A stretch of DNA of 64,000 bases from Pelagimonas phthalicica (GTDB taxonomy: Bacteria > Pseudomonadota > Alphaproteobacteria > Rhodobacterales > Rhodobacteraceae): the NCBI RefSeq assembly GCF_004364805.1, contig NZ_SOAP01000002.1, positions 930,001-994,000 on the forward strand, in the 5' to 3' direction. Numbering within the stretch: the stretch's first letter is position 1; each line of letters starts with the position of its first letter. Position numbers and translations under genes: made by a program. Below, in pieces: positions 8,969-17,155 of the stretch. The notes beneath the pieces were generated by a model. That model was not told the DNA's origin. It made no database searches and saw nothing but the letters and a program-made list of their open reading frames with translations.

Positions 8969-10267
8969 TTACAAATCCGGCCCGCCCTTTTCGACCTTGT
9001 GCTTGATCCTCCGGATCATCCACCAGACGACGGCCACCACCGGTAAAACCGTCAAGGCCGTCAACATGCCTTTGGACAAGCCAATCGCCCCCGCCAGCGG
9101 ATACAAAAGATAGCCAACCAGCGACACGGCATAATAGCTGATCGCCACCACGGACAGGCCCTCAACCGTCTCCTGCAACCGTAATTGCAGCTCGGCGCGT
9201 TGGTTCATACTGTGCAAAAGCTGTTGGTTCTGCGCTGACCGCCCCACCTCAACCTGGGTGCGCAACAGGTCCGCAGCACGGGTCGCCCGCGCCACCATAT
9301 TGTCCAGCCGCACACCGGCGCTTTTGACCGTGCGCATGGCCGGGTCATAACGGCGCATCATAAATTCAGCAAAGGTCTGGCGGCCCTTATAGTGCTCTTC
9401 GCGCAGCACGGCGATGCGCTGATTGACAATGGCCTCATAAGCCCCGGTTGCCCCCATGCGAAAAGACGTCCGGGCCGACAGGCTTTCCAGCTCTGTCGAC
9501 ACTTGCAACAAGGCGCGCAAGGTCGATTCCTCATGGCCATCATCATTGGCCATCAATTCCATCAAGCGCATCAGCTCGGCATCCATCTCCCCCAAACGCG
9601 GAGAAATCTCGCGCACGCGGGTAAAGCCCAGCATCGACATCGCCTTATACGTTTCGATCTCGCACACCCGTTGCGCAATACGTCCGGCCCGGCGTTCCCC
9701 AACACGTTCACGTGCAAAAATGGCAAAGCGCTGATGCCCCGACTGGTCGATCCGAAAGTCGCCAGCGATGACCGCATCATCTCCTAGCACCTGACTGACA
9801 GCCAGGCTTTCGGGCACAAACCAATCGGACAGATGCGCGTCGATCTCGCTTTCTTCTGGCCGAAGTTCGATCCGCAACATGGCCGAAGTCACCCGGACAC
9901 CTGGAGCGTCCATCAGCCAATCGGTTGGAAACACGTTGAAATCCGAGGGATCAAAGGGTTTGTCCCCCAGCCCAGGCATAAAGACCGTGTATGTCACGAA
10001 TTCGGTATGCTGTTCCCATTTCAGGGTATGCTGGCCAATTTGGCCGGAATAATGCGTTGCCCCCGGCTGAGGATGCGCAGCCCCATAGCGGTCCAGCAAG
10101 GCCTTCAGATGATCCAGATCCAACGCACGATCGCGCGAAGCGGCATCCTTTGGACGCTTGACCGCCAGAAACACCGCACGGCAAGGCGCGCTCAGCGACG
10201 GAAATGGCCGCGCATGCAGCTCATTCGCCAATTTGTATCGCAGCGGGTGATCCTGGATCGGAGGCAT
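8969..10267 (-). CDS. DUF3422 family membrane protein
   Basis: Predicted 432 residues. The opening DHPLRYKLANELHARPFPSL is the hallmark of DUF3422, a family of unknown function common in proteobacteria. The soluble N-terminal two thirds include a long helical section (about residues 215-350) rich in E, R and Q that could form a coiled coil. Two hydrophobic helices follow near the C-terminus (about 375-420: VAISYYAVSLVGYLLYPLAG and GMLTALTVLPVVAVVWW), then a short basic tail. The layout resembles CorA-like proteins with two C-terminal helices, but no GMN motif is present. AAGGAC lies upstream of the ATG at 10267. Confidence 0.88.
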   Translation of the reverse strand: MPPIQDHPLRYKLANELHARPFPSLSAPCRAVFLAVKRPKDAASRDRALDLDHLKALLDRYGAAHPQPGATHYSGQIGQHTLKWEQHTEFVTYTVFMPGLGDKPFDPSDFNVFPTDWLMDAPGVRVTSAMLRIELRPEESEIDAHLSDWFVPESLAVSQVLGDDAVIAGDFRIDQSGHQRFAIFARERVGERRAGRIAQRVCEIETYKAMSMLGFTRVREISPRLGEMDAELMRLMELMANDDGHEESTLRALLQVSTELESLSARTSFRMGATGAYEAIVNQRIAVLREEHYKGRQTFAEFMMRRYDPAMRTVKSAGVRLDNMVARATRAADLLRTQVEVGRSAQNQQLLHSMNQRAELQLRLQETVEGLSVVAISYYAVSLVGYLLYPLAGAIGLSKGMLTALTVLPVVAVVWWMIRRIKHKVEKGGPDL

Positions 10268-10283
10268 AGGTCAGTCCTTGCAG

Positions 10284-10303
10284 TGGCGCGACTTATCGCG
10301 CCA
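10284..10303 (-). promoter_or_regulatory. Hairpin in the leader of the DUF3422 gene
   Basis: TGGCGCG, six bases, CGCGCCA forms a perfect 7-bp inverted repeat about 17-36 bases before the minus-strand start. It could be a leader hairpin or a protein-binding site. Confidence 0.4.
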
Positions 10304-10429
10304 GTCTTGTCAGATAGCTGGAACATGCGAGGGATAGATAGGTTTTGTAAAGACTAAATTTGTTGATTTTCAATAAGTTAGATGAATACATAGGTATACT
10401 GGCGCAAAATGCTGCGACATTTCCATTAT

Positions 10430-10834
10430 TTAGGCGGTAGTTTGCGGTTGGTAGCGGCTGATCATCACATAGTCTTTGCGTGGCCCTTTGACCTGCCAGC
10501 GACAGCTCCATTGTGGCCAGTTTTCAAAGTCATACGAGGCGTCATACTGGTCTGGATCGCACCAATGTGCGCTTTCGCCGCCCTCAGATGGGACCCTGTG
10601 AAAATACCGCCCATCTGAAAAATAGACCCGCAGATCAGCGCCCCAACGGTATTGGCGTTCCGATTGAAACGCCCCTTGTCCCGGAATCTGCAACTCACCC
10701 CGTTCTATATAAAGCGCCCCATCGTCCTGCGCGATCCATTCCGCCTGCCCAACAAAAGCTGCGCTTCCACCGCCCTGATGCTGGATGTCACGCTGCAAAC
10801 CCCAGGTGCCAAGGAAATCTGTCAAATCGCGCAT
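10430..10834 (-). CDS. DUF6314 family protein
   Basis: Predicted 134-residue soluble protein. The pattern DLTDFLGTW...RDIQHQ near the N-terminus, the WQVKGPRKDY segment and the C-terminal YVMISRYQP match a small beta-barrel family (DUF6314) of unknown function found in alphaproteobacteria and actinobacteria. There is no signal peptide. It is separated from DUF3422 by a 160-base AT-rich gap and so probably has its own promoter. Confidence 0.75.
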   Translation of the reverse strand: MRDLTDFLGTWGLQRDIQHQGGGSAAFVGQAEWIAQDDGALYIERGELQIPGQGAFQSERQYRWGADLRVYFSDGRYFHRVPSEGGESAHWCDPDQYDASYDFENWPQWSCRWQVKGPRKDYVMISRYQPQTTA

Positions 10835-10998
10835 GTCATCTGCCTCTGCTTATCCGCCTCTGCCGGTTAGGGCTTTGTTTACATTTGCGACACAATTACC
10901 TCAAATCCTCCTTATTTGCGCCCATCTGAGACTGCATCAAAGGGAGGAGCCACACAGAATTGGCCACAAAACGAGCAGTCATGAAAGGGGATACCCCG
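10835..10998. other. Intergenic region before purB neighbourhood small ORFs
   Basis: Divergent interval between the DUF6314 gene and the small plus-strand ORF at 10999. AAAGGGAGGAG at about 10938-10949 is an isolated purine-rich stretch that could be a ribosome-binding site, but the next ATG (10981) is 30 bases away. No other structure was noticed. Confidence 0.4.
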
Positions 10999-11163
10999 AT
11001 GTTTTCCATATTTGCCCGCAGCTTGTTCCTGCTGTCTGTCTGGATGCTGACCGCCTCGGTTCAGCCATCCCCAATTGTCGAACCTCCCTTTGGCGAAACC
11101 CGTAGTTTCGCGAGTTGGACCTTGAATGACGCGCTGTTCTCCGTCTCTCTCCGACGTCTCTGA
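10999..11163 (+). CDS. Small putative secreted or membrane peptide, unknown
   Basis: A 54-residue ORF starting MFSIFARSLFLLSVWMLTA, a hydrophobic stretch resembling a signal peptide, then VQPSPIVEPPFGETRSFASW and a basic tail ending SLRRL. A strong terminator follows the stop by 23 bases, which argues that a transcript ends here. The start is uncertain: ATG 10981 would add six residues. No family is recognised and the ribosome-binding site is weak, so it may instead be the 3' part of a non-coding transcript. Confidence 0.45.
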   Translation: MFSIFARSLFLLSVWMLTASVQPSPIVEPPFGETRSFASWTLNDALFSVSLRRL

Positions 11164-11186
11164 CCAATCTCGCCTCTCCACGAAAC

Positions 11187-11220
11187 GGGCCGCCAGCTGC
11201 TGGGTGGCCCTTTTGGTTTT
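11187..11220 (+). terminator. Rho-independent terminator
   Basis: GGGCCGCC pairs with GGGTGGCCC (one G-T pair, one bulge) around a short loop, followed by TTTTGGTTTT. It closes the transcript carrying the small ORF at 10999-11163. Confidence 0.8.
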
Positions 11221-11272
11221 CCCCCACACCTGTTAAACGCCGTCGAAACCCAATCAGGACCCGAGGCCGTTT

Positions 11273-11602
11273 ATGCTTGCTGCGTTTAATACCCTTGCTC
11301 TTTTGGTTTTGTTGCCTCTGGGTCTTTGGCGTCTGACACGGCAGTCCGAATGGGCCTTTTATCGCAAGGTTTCCAATGCGCTGTTCGCCTTTTGGTTTCT
11401 TGGTACCATCGAAGTGATCGCGATGAACCTTTTGTGCGATGGCAACCTTCTTTATGGGCTCAACAATTGCGTGGCCATGCCCAAAGGGTTGGGGAATGTG
11501 TTGGCCGCCCTGGGCCTGTTCAGCATGGCGATCTCTGCCGCGCTTTGGATCCTGGCCAGTATCGTCATGTTGGTCCGTGCGGCGCTTAACCGTTCCAACT
11601 AG
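11273..11602 (+). CDS. Small membrane protein, unknown
   Basis: Predicted 109 residues with three hydrophobic helices: about residues 4-20 (AFNTLALLVLLPLGLW), 36-55 (NALFAFWFLGTIEVIAMNLL) and 76-103 (VLAALGLFSMAISAALWILASIVMLV). Two cysteines (LLCDG, NNCVAM) lie in the loop between helices 2 and 3 and could pair. No family is recognised. It precedes purB by 120 bases on the same strand, and purine-rich GACCCGAGG lies about 8 bases before the ATG. Confidence 0.65.
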   Translation: MLAAFNTLALLVLLPLGLWRLTRQSEWAFYRKVSNALFAFWFLGTIEVIAMNLLCDGNLLYGLNNCVAMPKGLGNVLAALGLFSMAISAALWILASIVMLVRAALNRSN

Positions 11603-11722
11603 GGTCAGCCCTAAAACCAGCCACAAGGGCAATCGGTCTCATGCCACGCCCCTTGAGACATTTGGGATGTCCGTTTATGACGCCTGCGCTGGCTGCTCAC
11701 AACTCATGAAAAAGGTTCGCTG

Positions 11723-13030
11723 ATGATCCCCCGCTATTCCCGCCCCGATATGGTTGCCATTTGGTCGCCTGAAACCAAATTCCGCATCTGGTACGAGATC
11801 GAGGCGCATGCCTGTGACGCTCAGGCCAAGTTGGGGGTGATCCCGCAGGAAAACGCCGATGCGGTGTGGAAAGCCAAAGATGTCGAATTCGACGTGTCCC
11901 GCATTGACGAGATCGAGGCCGTCACCAAACATGACGTTATCGCCTTTCTGACCCATCTGGCAGAACATGTCGGTTCCGAAGAGGCGCGTTTTGTCCATCA
12001 GGGCATGACCAGCTCGGACGTGCTGGACACCTGCCTGAACGTACAGCTGGTACGCGCCGCCGATATCCTGATCGAGGACATGCACAAGCTGCTCGCCGCA
12101 CTGAAAACCCGCGCGATGGAGCATAAGAACACCGTGCGCGTTGGCCGCAGCCACGGCATTCACGCTGAACCCACCACCATGGGCCTGACCTTCGCGCGTT
12201 TCTATGCCGAGATGGACCGCAACCTATCGCGCCTGCGCGATGCGCGTGCCGAAATCGCCACCGGCGCTATTTCCGGCGCGGTTGGCACATTCGCCAACAT
12301 CGACCCCGCCGTCGAAGAGCATGTTTGCGAGCAAATGGGGCTGGTGCCAGAGCCGATCAGCACGCAAGTTATTCCACGCGACCGCCACGCGATGTTCTTT
12401 GCCACTCTGGGTGTTATTGCTTCCAGCATCGAAAACGTCGCCGTTGAAATCCGCCACATGCAGCGTACCGAAGTGCTTGAGGGAGCGGAATTCTTCTCGA
12501 TGGGTCAAAAAGGCTCCTCGGCGATGCCGCATAAAAAGAACCCGGTTCTGACGGAGAACCTGACTGGTCTGGCGCGTCTGGTGCGCATGTCGGTGATCCC
12601 GGCGATGGAAAACGTGGCGCTATGGCACGAGCGCGACATTTCGCATTCTTCCGTTGAGCGCGCCATTGGCCCCGATGCTTGTGTGACGCTGGACTTTGCC
12701 CTCGCCCGTCTGACCGGTGTGATCGAGAAGATGCTGATCTTCCCTGAGAACATGTTGGATAACATGAACAAATTCCCGGGGTTGGTCATGTCTCAACGCG
12801 TGCTTCTGGCCCTGACCCAAGCCGGCGTCAGCCGCGAAGACGCCTATGTCATGGTGCAGCGCAACGCCTTGAAGGTCTGGGAAGAGCGTGTCGATTTCCG
12901 CGAATTGCTGCTGCAGGATGCCGATGTTGTCAAAGCCCTGGGCGAAGACGGCATCAACGAGAAATTCAACATGGATTACCACACCAAACATGTGGACACG
13001 ATCTTTGCCCGCGTGTTCAACGAAGAGTGA
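11723..13030 (+). CDS. purB: Adenylosuccinate lyase
   Basis: Predicted 435-residue cytosolic enzyme of the fumarase/aspartase superfamily. It catalyses two steps of purine synthesis, cleaving fumarate from SAICAR and from adenylosuccinate. Diagnostic segments are MIPRYSRPDMVAIWS at the N-terminus, HQGMTSSDVLDT with a substrate-binding Thr-Ser-Ser, VGRSHGIHAEPTT with the catalytic histidine, and the flexible signature loop GSSAMPHKKNP. The length is normal for the bacterial enzyme. The ATG overlaps the TGA of an 18-codon reading frame beginning at 11667 (TGATG arrangement); whether that frame is translated as a leader is unknown. A terminator follows the gene. Confidence 0.97.
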   Translation: MIPRYSRPDMVAIWSPETKFRIWYEIEAHACDAQAKLGVIPQENADAVWKAKDVEFDVSRIDEIEAVTKHDVIAFLTHLAEHVGSEEARFVHQGMTSSDVLDTCLNVQLVRAADILIEDMHKLLAALKTRAMEHKNTVRVGRSHGIHAEPTTMGLTFARFYAEMDRNLSRLRDARAEIATGAISGAVGTFANIDPAVEEHVCEQMGLVPEPISTQVIPRDRHAMFFATLGVIASSIENVAVEIRHMQRTEVLEGAEFFSMGQKGSSAMPHKKNPVLTENLTGLARLVRMSVIPAMENVALWHERDISHSSVERAIGPDACVTLDFALARLTGVIEKMLIFPENMLDNMNKFPGLVMSQRVLLALTQAGVSREDAYVMVQRNALKVWEERVDFRELLLQDADVVKALGEDGINEKFNMDYHTKHVDTIFARVFNEE

Positions 13031-13051
13031 TCTTGCGAAAAATGAAGTTGG

Positions 13052-13077
13052 AAAGGCCGGGGCAAACCCGGCCTTTT
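13052..13077 (+). terminator. Rho-independent terminator of purB
   Basis: AAAGGCCGGG, loop GCAAA, CCCGGCCTTT forms a 10-bp stem starting 22 bases after the purB stop and ends in TTTT. Confidence 0.93.
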
Positions 13078-13149
13078 GCGTTTTGAACACGCGAATTTTG
13101 GGAAATCGCCCGGCTGTGGTACCCTCCTGACCAAACAGGAGGGAAAGAC

Positions 13150-13293
13150 ATGAAAGCAATTCTGATCAGCGCCGCCCTGACATTGGTTCCGGCACTGGGC
13201 TATGCCCAATGTTCCAGCCAACATGCCATGAGCTGCGCCGAAGGCATGGTTTATGATGAAACCACCAATAGCTGCAAAGCCGTCTCAAGCTAG
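13150..13293 (+). CDS. Small secreted protein with a paired-Cys motif
   Basis: A 47-residue protein with an excellent ribosome-binding site (AGGAGGGAAAGAC before ATG). It has a Sec signal peptide (MKAILISAALTLVPALGYA) and a mature part of about 28 residues. That part contains CSSQHAMSC followed by CAEGMVYDETTNSC, a motif in which two cysteines are separated by 12 residues ending N-S. The protein 83 bases downstream carries the same motif near its mature N-terminus (CTGGQVLETDSNSC). Four mature cysteines suggest one or two disulfides in the periplasm. The function is unknown. Confidence 0.8.
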   Translation: MKAILISAALTLVPALGYAQCSSQHAMSCAEGMVYDETTNSCKAVSS

Positions 13294-13375
13294 GTTCTGG
13301 CAGAAATGTGATCTCTGGACCTGCCCAACTGTCATGTTAGCGTGATATCCAATCCACGCGGATAGGAGATAGTTC

Positions 13376-13894
13376 ATGCGCTTGGCGGCTACGTTTTTAC
13401 TTTGCTCTTCGGTTTCTGTTTTTGCTGCAGGCAGCGATGCGACAGCCCCGCCTCCGCCCCCGGATTGCACCGGTGGTCAGGTTCTTGAGACCGACAGCAA
13501 TAGTTGCGTCGATGCTCAGGACAGCCGGTTGGGGGATCAGGAACGCTATGAGGCCGTGCGTGAATATGCCTATGACGAGGCCTTTGACGACGCGCTGACC
13601 GTGTTGGACGCCATGCAAGACCAAAAGGCTGATGGCGTTCTGACCTATCGCGGCTATATCGCGCGCAAAACCGGTGATCTGCCCGCGGCCATGACATGGT
13701 ACGAACAGGCGCTTGAAACCAATCCCGACAATCTTTTGGCGCGATCTTATATGGGGCAAACCCTTGTTCTATTGGGAAAACCGCTTGAGGCCGAGGAACA
13801 GCTCAACGAAATTATCGCCCGCGGTGGCACCGGAACCTGGGCGGAAACCTCGCTGAGCAAATCTTTGGCGACAGGGGAAACTTTTTCCTACTGA
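13376..13894 (+). CDS. Secreted TPR-like protein with paired-Cys motif
   Basis: Predicted 172 residues. A signal peptide (MRLAATFLLCSSVSVFA) is followed by a proline-rich linker and CTGGQVLETDSNSC, which matches the Cys motif of the preceding small protein. After that come helical pairs typical of tetratricopeptide repeats: EAFDDALTVLDAMQ, ADGVLTYRGYIARKTGDLPAAMTWYEQALETNPDNLLARSYMG and LVLLGKPLEAEEQLNEI. TPRs bind other proteins, so a periplasmic scaffold or adaptor role is likely, with an unknown partner. A GGAG lies about 10 bases before the ATG. Confidence 0.85.
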   Translation: MRLAATFLLCSSVSVFAAGSDATAPPPPPDCTGGQVLETDSNSCVDAQDSRLGDQERYEAVREYAYDEAFDDALTVLDAMQDQKADGVLTYRGYIARKTGDLPAAMTWYEQALETNPDNLLARSYMGQTLVLLGKPLEAEEQLNEIIARGGTGTWAETSLSKSLATGETFSY

Positions 13895-13980
13895 GCGCCG
13901 CTTTGGCAAACAAGCTTAACGGGCCGGAAACCAATGCGCGGTAACTCTTGAACGCAACACCCGTGTTTATGAGGACCGCA

Positions 13981-15030
13981 ATGACAGCACTTGCCCTTCC
14001 CGGCCCCGTTGACCTTGTCCCTGCTGGATTGTCACGCAAAACCAAGGCTGCGATTGTCGTTCAGCTGCTGCTGAACGAAGAGGCGGATATTCCTCTCTCT
14101 GACCTGCCCGAGGAACAGCAGGCGGAACTCACCCTGCTTATGGGCAATATGCGCTATGTGGATCGCGAAACGCTCAACATGGTTATTGAAGAGTTTTCAA
14201 ATGAGCTGGAACAGGTCGGGCTGTCCTTTCCCGGCGATATGGCCGGGGCTTTGACGGCGCTGGATGGCAAGATTAGCCCACGCACTGCTATGCGCCTCAG
14301 GAAAGAGGCTGGGGTGCGCCAAACGGGTGATCCCTGGCAACGCATCAATGCCCTGGAAATCGAACGAATCGAACAGCTGGTCATGTCCGAGGCCACCGAA
14401 GTCGCCGCTGTCATGATGTCCAAGATCGATGTTGGCAAAGCGGCGCAAGTTTTGGCAAAACTGCCCGGTGACAAGGCGCGGCGCATTTCGTACGCGGTTT
14501 CGATGACCACCGGTGTGACGCCGGATGCCGTGGATCGAATCGGCCTGGCATTGGCTGCGCAATTGGACGCCGAACCGCCCAAAGCCTTTCAGGCCAAACC
14601 AGAGGAACGGCTTGGCTCGATCCTCAACTATTCAAACTCCGCTGTCCGCGAGGAACTGCTGGGCGATCTGGAAAAAGAGGATGAGGAATTTGCCAACGCG
14701 GTGCGCAAGGCCATCTTTACCTTTGCCAATGTGCCAGAGCGTTTGAACGCCATCGACGTGCCCAAGATCACGCGCGACGTCAAACCCGAATCCCTTGCCA
14801 CCGCGATTGCCGCAGCCTCTGGTGGGTCGGAAGAGGAACAGCGCGCTGCTGACTTCCTGCTGGAAAACATGTCCAAACGCATGGCCGACAATATCCGCGA
14901 AGAGGCTGATGCCAAAGGCAGCGTGAAACCCAAAGTGGGTGAGAAAGCCATGAATGAGGTGGTCGGGGCCATCCGCGACCTTGTCTCGGTCGGTGAGATT
15001 GAGCTGCTCAATCCGGATGAGGACGAATAG
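13981..15030 (+). CDS. fliG: Flagellar motor switch protein FliG
   Basis: Predicted 349 residues, normal for FliG, the rotor protein that links the MS ring to the C-ring and whose C-terminal domain meets the stator. The N-terminal domain starts LSRKTKAAIVVQLLLNEE. The middle domain has EATEVAAVMMSKIDVGKAAQVLAKLPGD, corresponding to the usual HPQTIA...LDPEKAAEVL block. The C-terminal domain has REELLGDLEKEDEEFANAVRKAIFTF and LLENMSKRMADNIREE, the charged helix that carries torque. The EHPQ-like motif is replaced by EATE, a divergence that is visible here. No other flagellar structural gene is adjacent; flagellin lies 10 kb away. The ATG at 13981 with GAGGAC upstream is preferred over the frame's earlier codon at 13948. 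Confidence 0.88.
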   Translation: MTALALPGPVDLVPAGLSRKTKAAIVVQLLLNEEADIPLSDLPEEQQAELTLLMGNMRYVDRETLNMVIEEFSNELEQVGLSFPGDMAGALTALDGKISPRTAMRLRKEAGVRQTGDPWQRINALEIERIEQLVMSEATEVAAVMMSKIDVGKAAQVLAKLPGDKARRISYAVSMTTGVTPDAVDRIGLALAAQLDAEPPKAFQAKPEERLGSILNYSNSAVREELLGDLEKEDEEFANAVRKAIFTFANVPERLNAIDVPKITRDVKPESLATAIAAASGGSEEEQRAADFLLENMSKRMADNIREEADAKGSVKPKVGEKAMNEVVGAIRDLVSVGEIELLNPDEDE

Positions 15031-15108
15031 CGTTACGCTGCGACGCTTATTCTTGCTGATAGTTCGGCCAAGGCTTACATAGGGCTTCAATCTCACGAGG
15101 GGCCCGTT

Positions 15109-16047
15109 TTGGCAAAATCGAACAAGCAGAAACGCAGCCATGGCGGCTGGCAGGATCGGCTGGCGGATTATGTCCTTCGTGGGATAATCTGGACGGCCCT
15201 GCGGCTCCCGGTCAAAACCCGTCTCAAGCTTGTTGGGTGGGTTGTGCGTCGGCTGCTCTCTCCACTTTTGGGGTGGCACAAACGGGTTTACGCGAATCTC
15301 GACCATGTTTGGCCGGACTGCCCCGCAGACAAGCGGCGCGTGATTGCGGATCAGGCCATCGACAATGTCGCCCGCGTTTTCATTGAAAACTATGATGTGC
15401 CCGAATTGCTGAAGCGCGGGGCTACGGCTGGATTTGGCGGCCCCGGTTTGGCGCATGTCGAAAAGGCCCGGGCCGAAGGGCGCCCCGTTCTGTTTATCAC
15501 CGGGCATTTGGGGGCTGTCGAAGGCGCTCGTTGCGCAATGGTGGCGCGCGATTTTCAGGTTGGCGGGCTTTATCGGCCTCTCAGCAACCCGTTCTCAAAC
15601 GCGCATTACGCCAAGAACATGCACCAGATTTGCGACCCTGTTTTTGAACAAGGGCGCCGGGGAACTATGGGCTTGATCAAACATGTCAAAAGCGGCGGTA
15701 TGGCGGTTTTGCTGTTCGATCTGTTTAGCAGCGCGGGCGAAACCATTGATTTTCTGGGACAACCTGCGCCCACGCTCACATCGGCTGCTGATATCGCCTT
15801 GCGTACCAATGCGCTGCTTGTCCCGTTTTTCGGTGTGCGCCATGATGATTTTTTTGGCTTCGATACCATACTGGAAACCCCAATCGAGCATGGCGATCCG
15901 CTGGACATGATGCGCGAGGCGACCCGCCGCCTTGAGGCGCGGATCGAAGAAAATCCCGGACAATGGATGTGGATTCACCGGCGCTGGAAGCCCGAGCGCC
16001 AGGCCCGGCGTCAGCGCAAACGCGCAGCAGCGACAACCGCACCGTAA
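15109..16047 (+). CDS. Lysophospholipid/lipid A acyltransferase family protein (LpxL/HtrB-like)
   Basis: Predicted 312 residues starting at a TTG with GAGGGG eight bases upstream. It belongs to the LpxL/LpxM/HtrB group, which transfers acyl chains to lipid A or other lipids at the inner membrane. The catalytic HxxxxE/D motif is visible as GHLGAVEGAR, an aromatic-rich substrate segment as GLYRPLSNPF, and the C-terminal WMWIHRRWKP closes the fold. The N-terminus has a weak amphipathic membrane-binding stretch (VLRGIIWTALRLPV). The substrate (lipid A secondary acylation or ornithine-lipid type) cannot be fixed. Its last 37 bases overlap the convergent DUF1223 gene. Confidence 0.85.
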   Translation: MAKSNKQKRSHGGWQDRLADYVLRGIIWTALRLPVKTRLKLVGWVVRRLLSPLLGWHKRVYANLDHVWPDCPADKRRVIADQAIDNVARVFIENYDVPELLKRGATAGFGGPGLAHVEKARAEGRPVLFITGHLGAVEGARCAMVARDFQVGGLYRPLSNPFSNAHYAKNMHQICDPVFEQGRRGTMGLIKHVKSGGMAVLLFDLFSSAGETIDFLGQPAPTLTSAADIALRTNALLVPFFGVRHDDFFGFDTILETPIEHGDPLDMMREATRRLEARIEENPGQWMWIHRRWKPERQARRQRKRAAATTAP

Positions 16048-16706
16048 TTGGGTTCCTGCAGGATCACGACGACTGGCTCACTGCCTTTCAGCGCAACCTC
16101 ATGCTGATACGTGCCCTGCCCATCCCATTGATCAACCTTTTGCCAATCCTTGACGATATGGCTGTAGACCAGCGAGCGACCGGCGTTTTCGCCACGCCCG
16201 ATTGCGACTTCTTCGCTGGGTTTGTAACGAATGATGTGAATGTCACAGGGGTCGCCCTGGCCCAAAGATTTCGCTGACAGCACCAAAGTATTGCCCTGGC
16301 GCGTCACATCCAGATCCACCTTTGGGGCCCGCGCTGCATGTTTGCGGATCAGGTCCGTGACTTTCATTGGTTTGGATCCAACGACATCCTCGGCCCCATT
16401 GATCACCATTTGCGGCGTGTAGATCGTGCGCCAGCCACCGGCACGGGCATAGCCCTTTTGCCGCTTGGTGAATTTCGCTTGGGCAAAGCTGTCTTTCCAA
16501 CCGATATAGTCCCAATAATCCACATGTAGCGCCAGCGGAATCACATCGTCGCGCCCCGCCAATTCATGCAGCAAAGCATCGGCAGGCGGGCAGGACGAAC
16601 ACCCTTGCGACGTGAACAGCTCAACCAAAACAGGATTGTCCTGCGCCCATGAGGCGCCGGAAAACGCGGTGAAAACCGCCACTGAAAGAGAGAGGAGCTT
16701 GCGCAT
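16011..16706 (-). CDS. DUF1223 family secreted thioredoxin-fold protein
   Basis: Predicted 231 residues with signal peptide (MRKLLSLSVAVFTAFSGASWA). The opening of the mature part, VLVELFTSQGCSSCPPAD, carries a CxxC in a thioredoxin-like position and is the mark of DUF1223. HVDYWDYIGWKDSFAQ and YTPQMVINGAEDVVGS follow as further conserved blocks. The family is periplasmic and of unknown function; a redox role is suggested by the CxxC. ATG 16706 was chosen because it begins the signal peptide and has GAAAAAGGT-like purines upstream. The 3' end overlaps the convergent acyltransferase gene by 37 bases. Confidence 0.88.
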   Translation of the reverse strand: MRKLLSLSVAVFTAFSGASWAQDNPVLVELFTSQGCSSCPPADALLHELAGRDDVIPLALHVDYWDYIGWKDSFAQAKFTKRQKGYARAGGWRTIYTPQMVINGAEDVVGSKPMKVTDLIRKHAARAPKVDLDVTRQGNTLVLSAKSLGQGDPCDIHIIRYKPSEEVAIGRGENAGRSLVYSHIVKDWQKVDQWDGQGTYQHEVALKGSEPVVVILQEPNYGAVVAAARLR

Positions 16707-17020
16707 GTCGGACCTTTTTCTATCTCTGTCTCTTTGGTTTAAAAGAGAGTGGTAAAAGATTCCAATCACTCATTTGCGATGGGCCTGTGAAATTTTTGCC
16801 AGGTGCCCAGAGTTTCATCACAGGGTTTTCTGCCGTTTCGAACGGGTGGAGCGCTCGGAAACCTTGGGCAACAAACCGCACAGGATTTGATCCATCTCGC
16901 GGGAAACCGCGCATTTGTGAACCAATTCATAAGGTTTGAAGCAAAGGGTCAGGAATTCCCCCCTACCAATTCGCGCCGCATCCCCCATGTTGTCATCAAG
17001 ACAAGGAAAGGCCCGAGCCC
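16707..17020. other. Intergenic region between DUF1223 and a small secreted ORF
   Basis: Divergent 314-base interval. It contains GGGTCAGGAATTCC at 16946-16959, a half copy of the palindrome seen complete at 63108 and nearly complete at 53086. No confident promoter or gene was found. Confidence 0.5.
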
Positions 17021-17149
17021 ATGAAAATCATCACATTGATCCAAGCAGCCGCATTGCTGGTTCTTGCTGTCATGGGTGCCTATGCCGGGTCCGAAGAGGC
17101 CAAAGGCGGCTGCCCGGGCCCCGAGCCAACCGCCTATTGTGAACTGTAA
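17021..17149 (+). CDS. Small secreted protein, unknown
   Basis: A 42-residue ORF with a convincing signal peptide (MKIITLIQAAALLVLAVMGAYA) and a 20-residue mature tail GSEEAKGGCPGPEPTAYCEL containing two cysteines. AAGGAAAGG lies about 10 bases before the ATG. It ends 6 bases before the convergent ccmG stop. No family is recognised; the coding call rests on the signal peptide, Shine-Dalgarno and cysteine pair. Confidence 0.6.
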   Translation: MKIITLIQAAALLVLAVMGAYAGSEEAKGGCPGPEPTAYCEL

Positions 17150-17155
17150 GGCGAC

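Noticed and set aside
11667-11723. 18-codon frame (MSVYDACAGCSQLMKKVR) ending in a TGATG overlap with purB
   Set aside because: Too short and without a clear ribosome-binding site to call a leader peptide; noted in the purB entry only.
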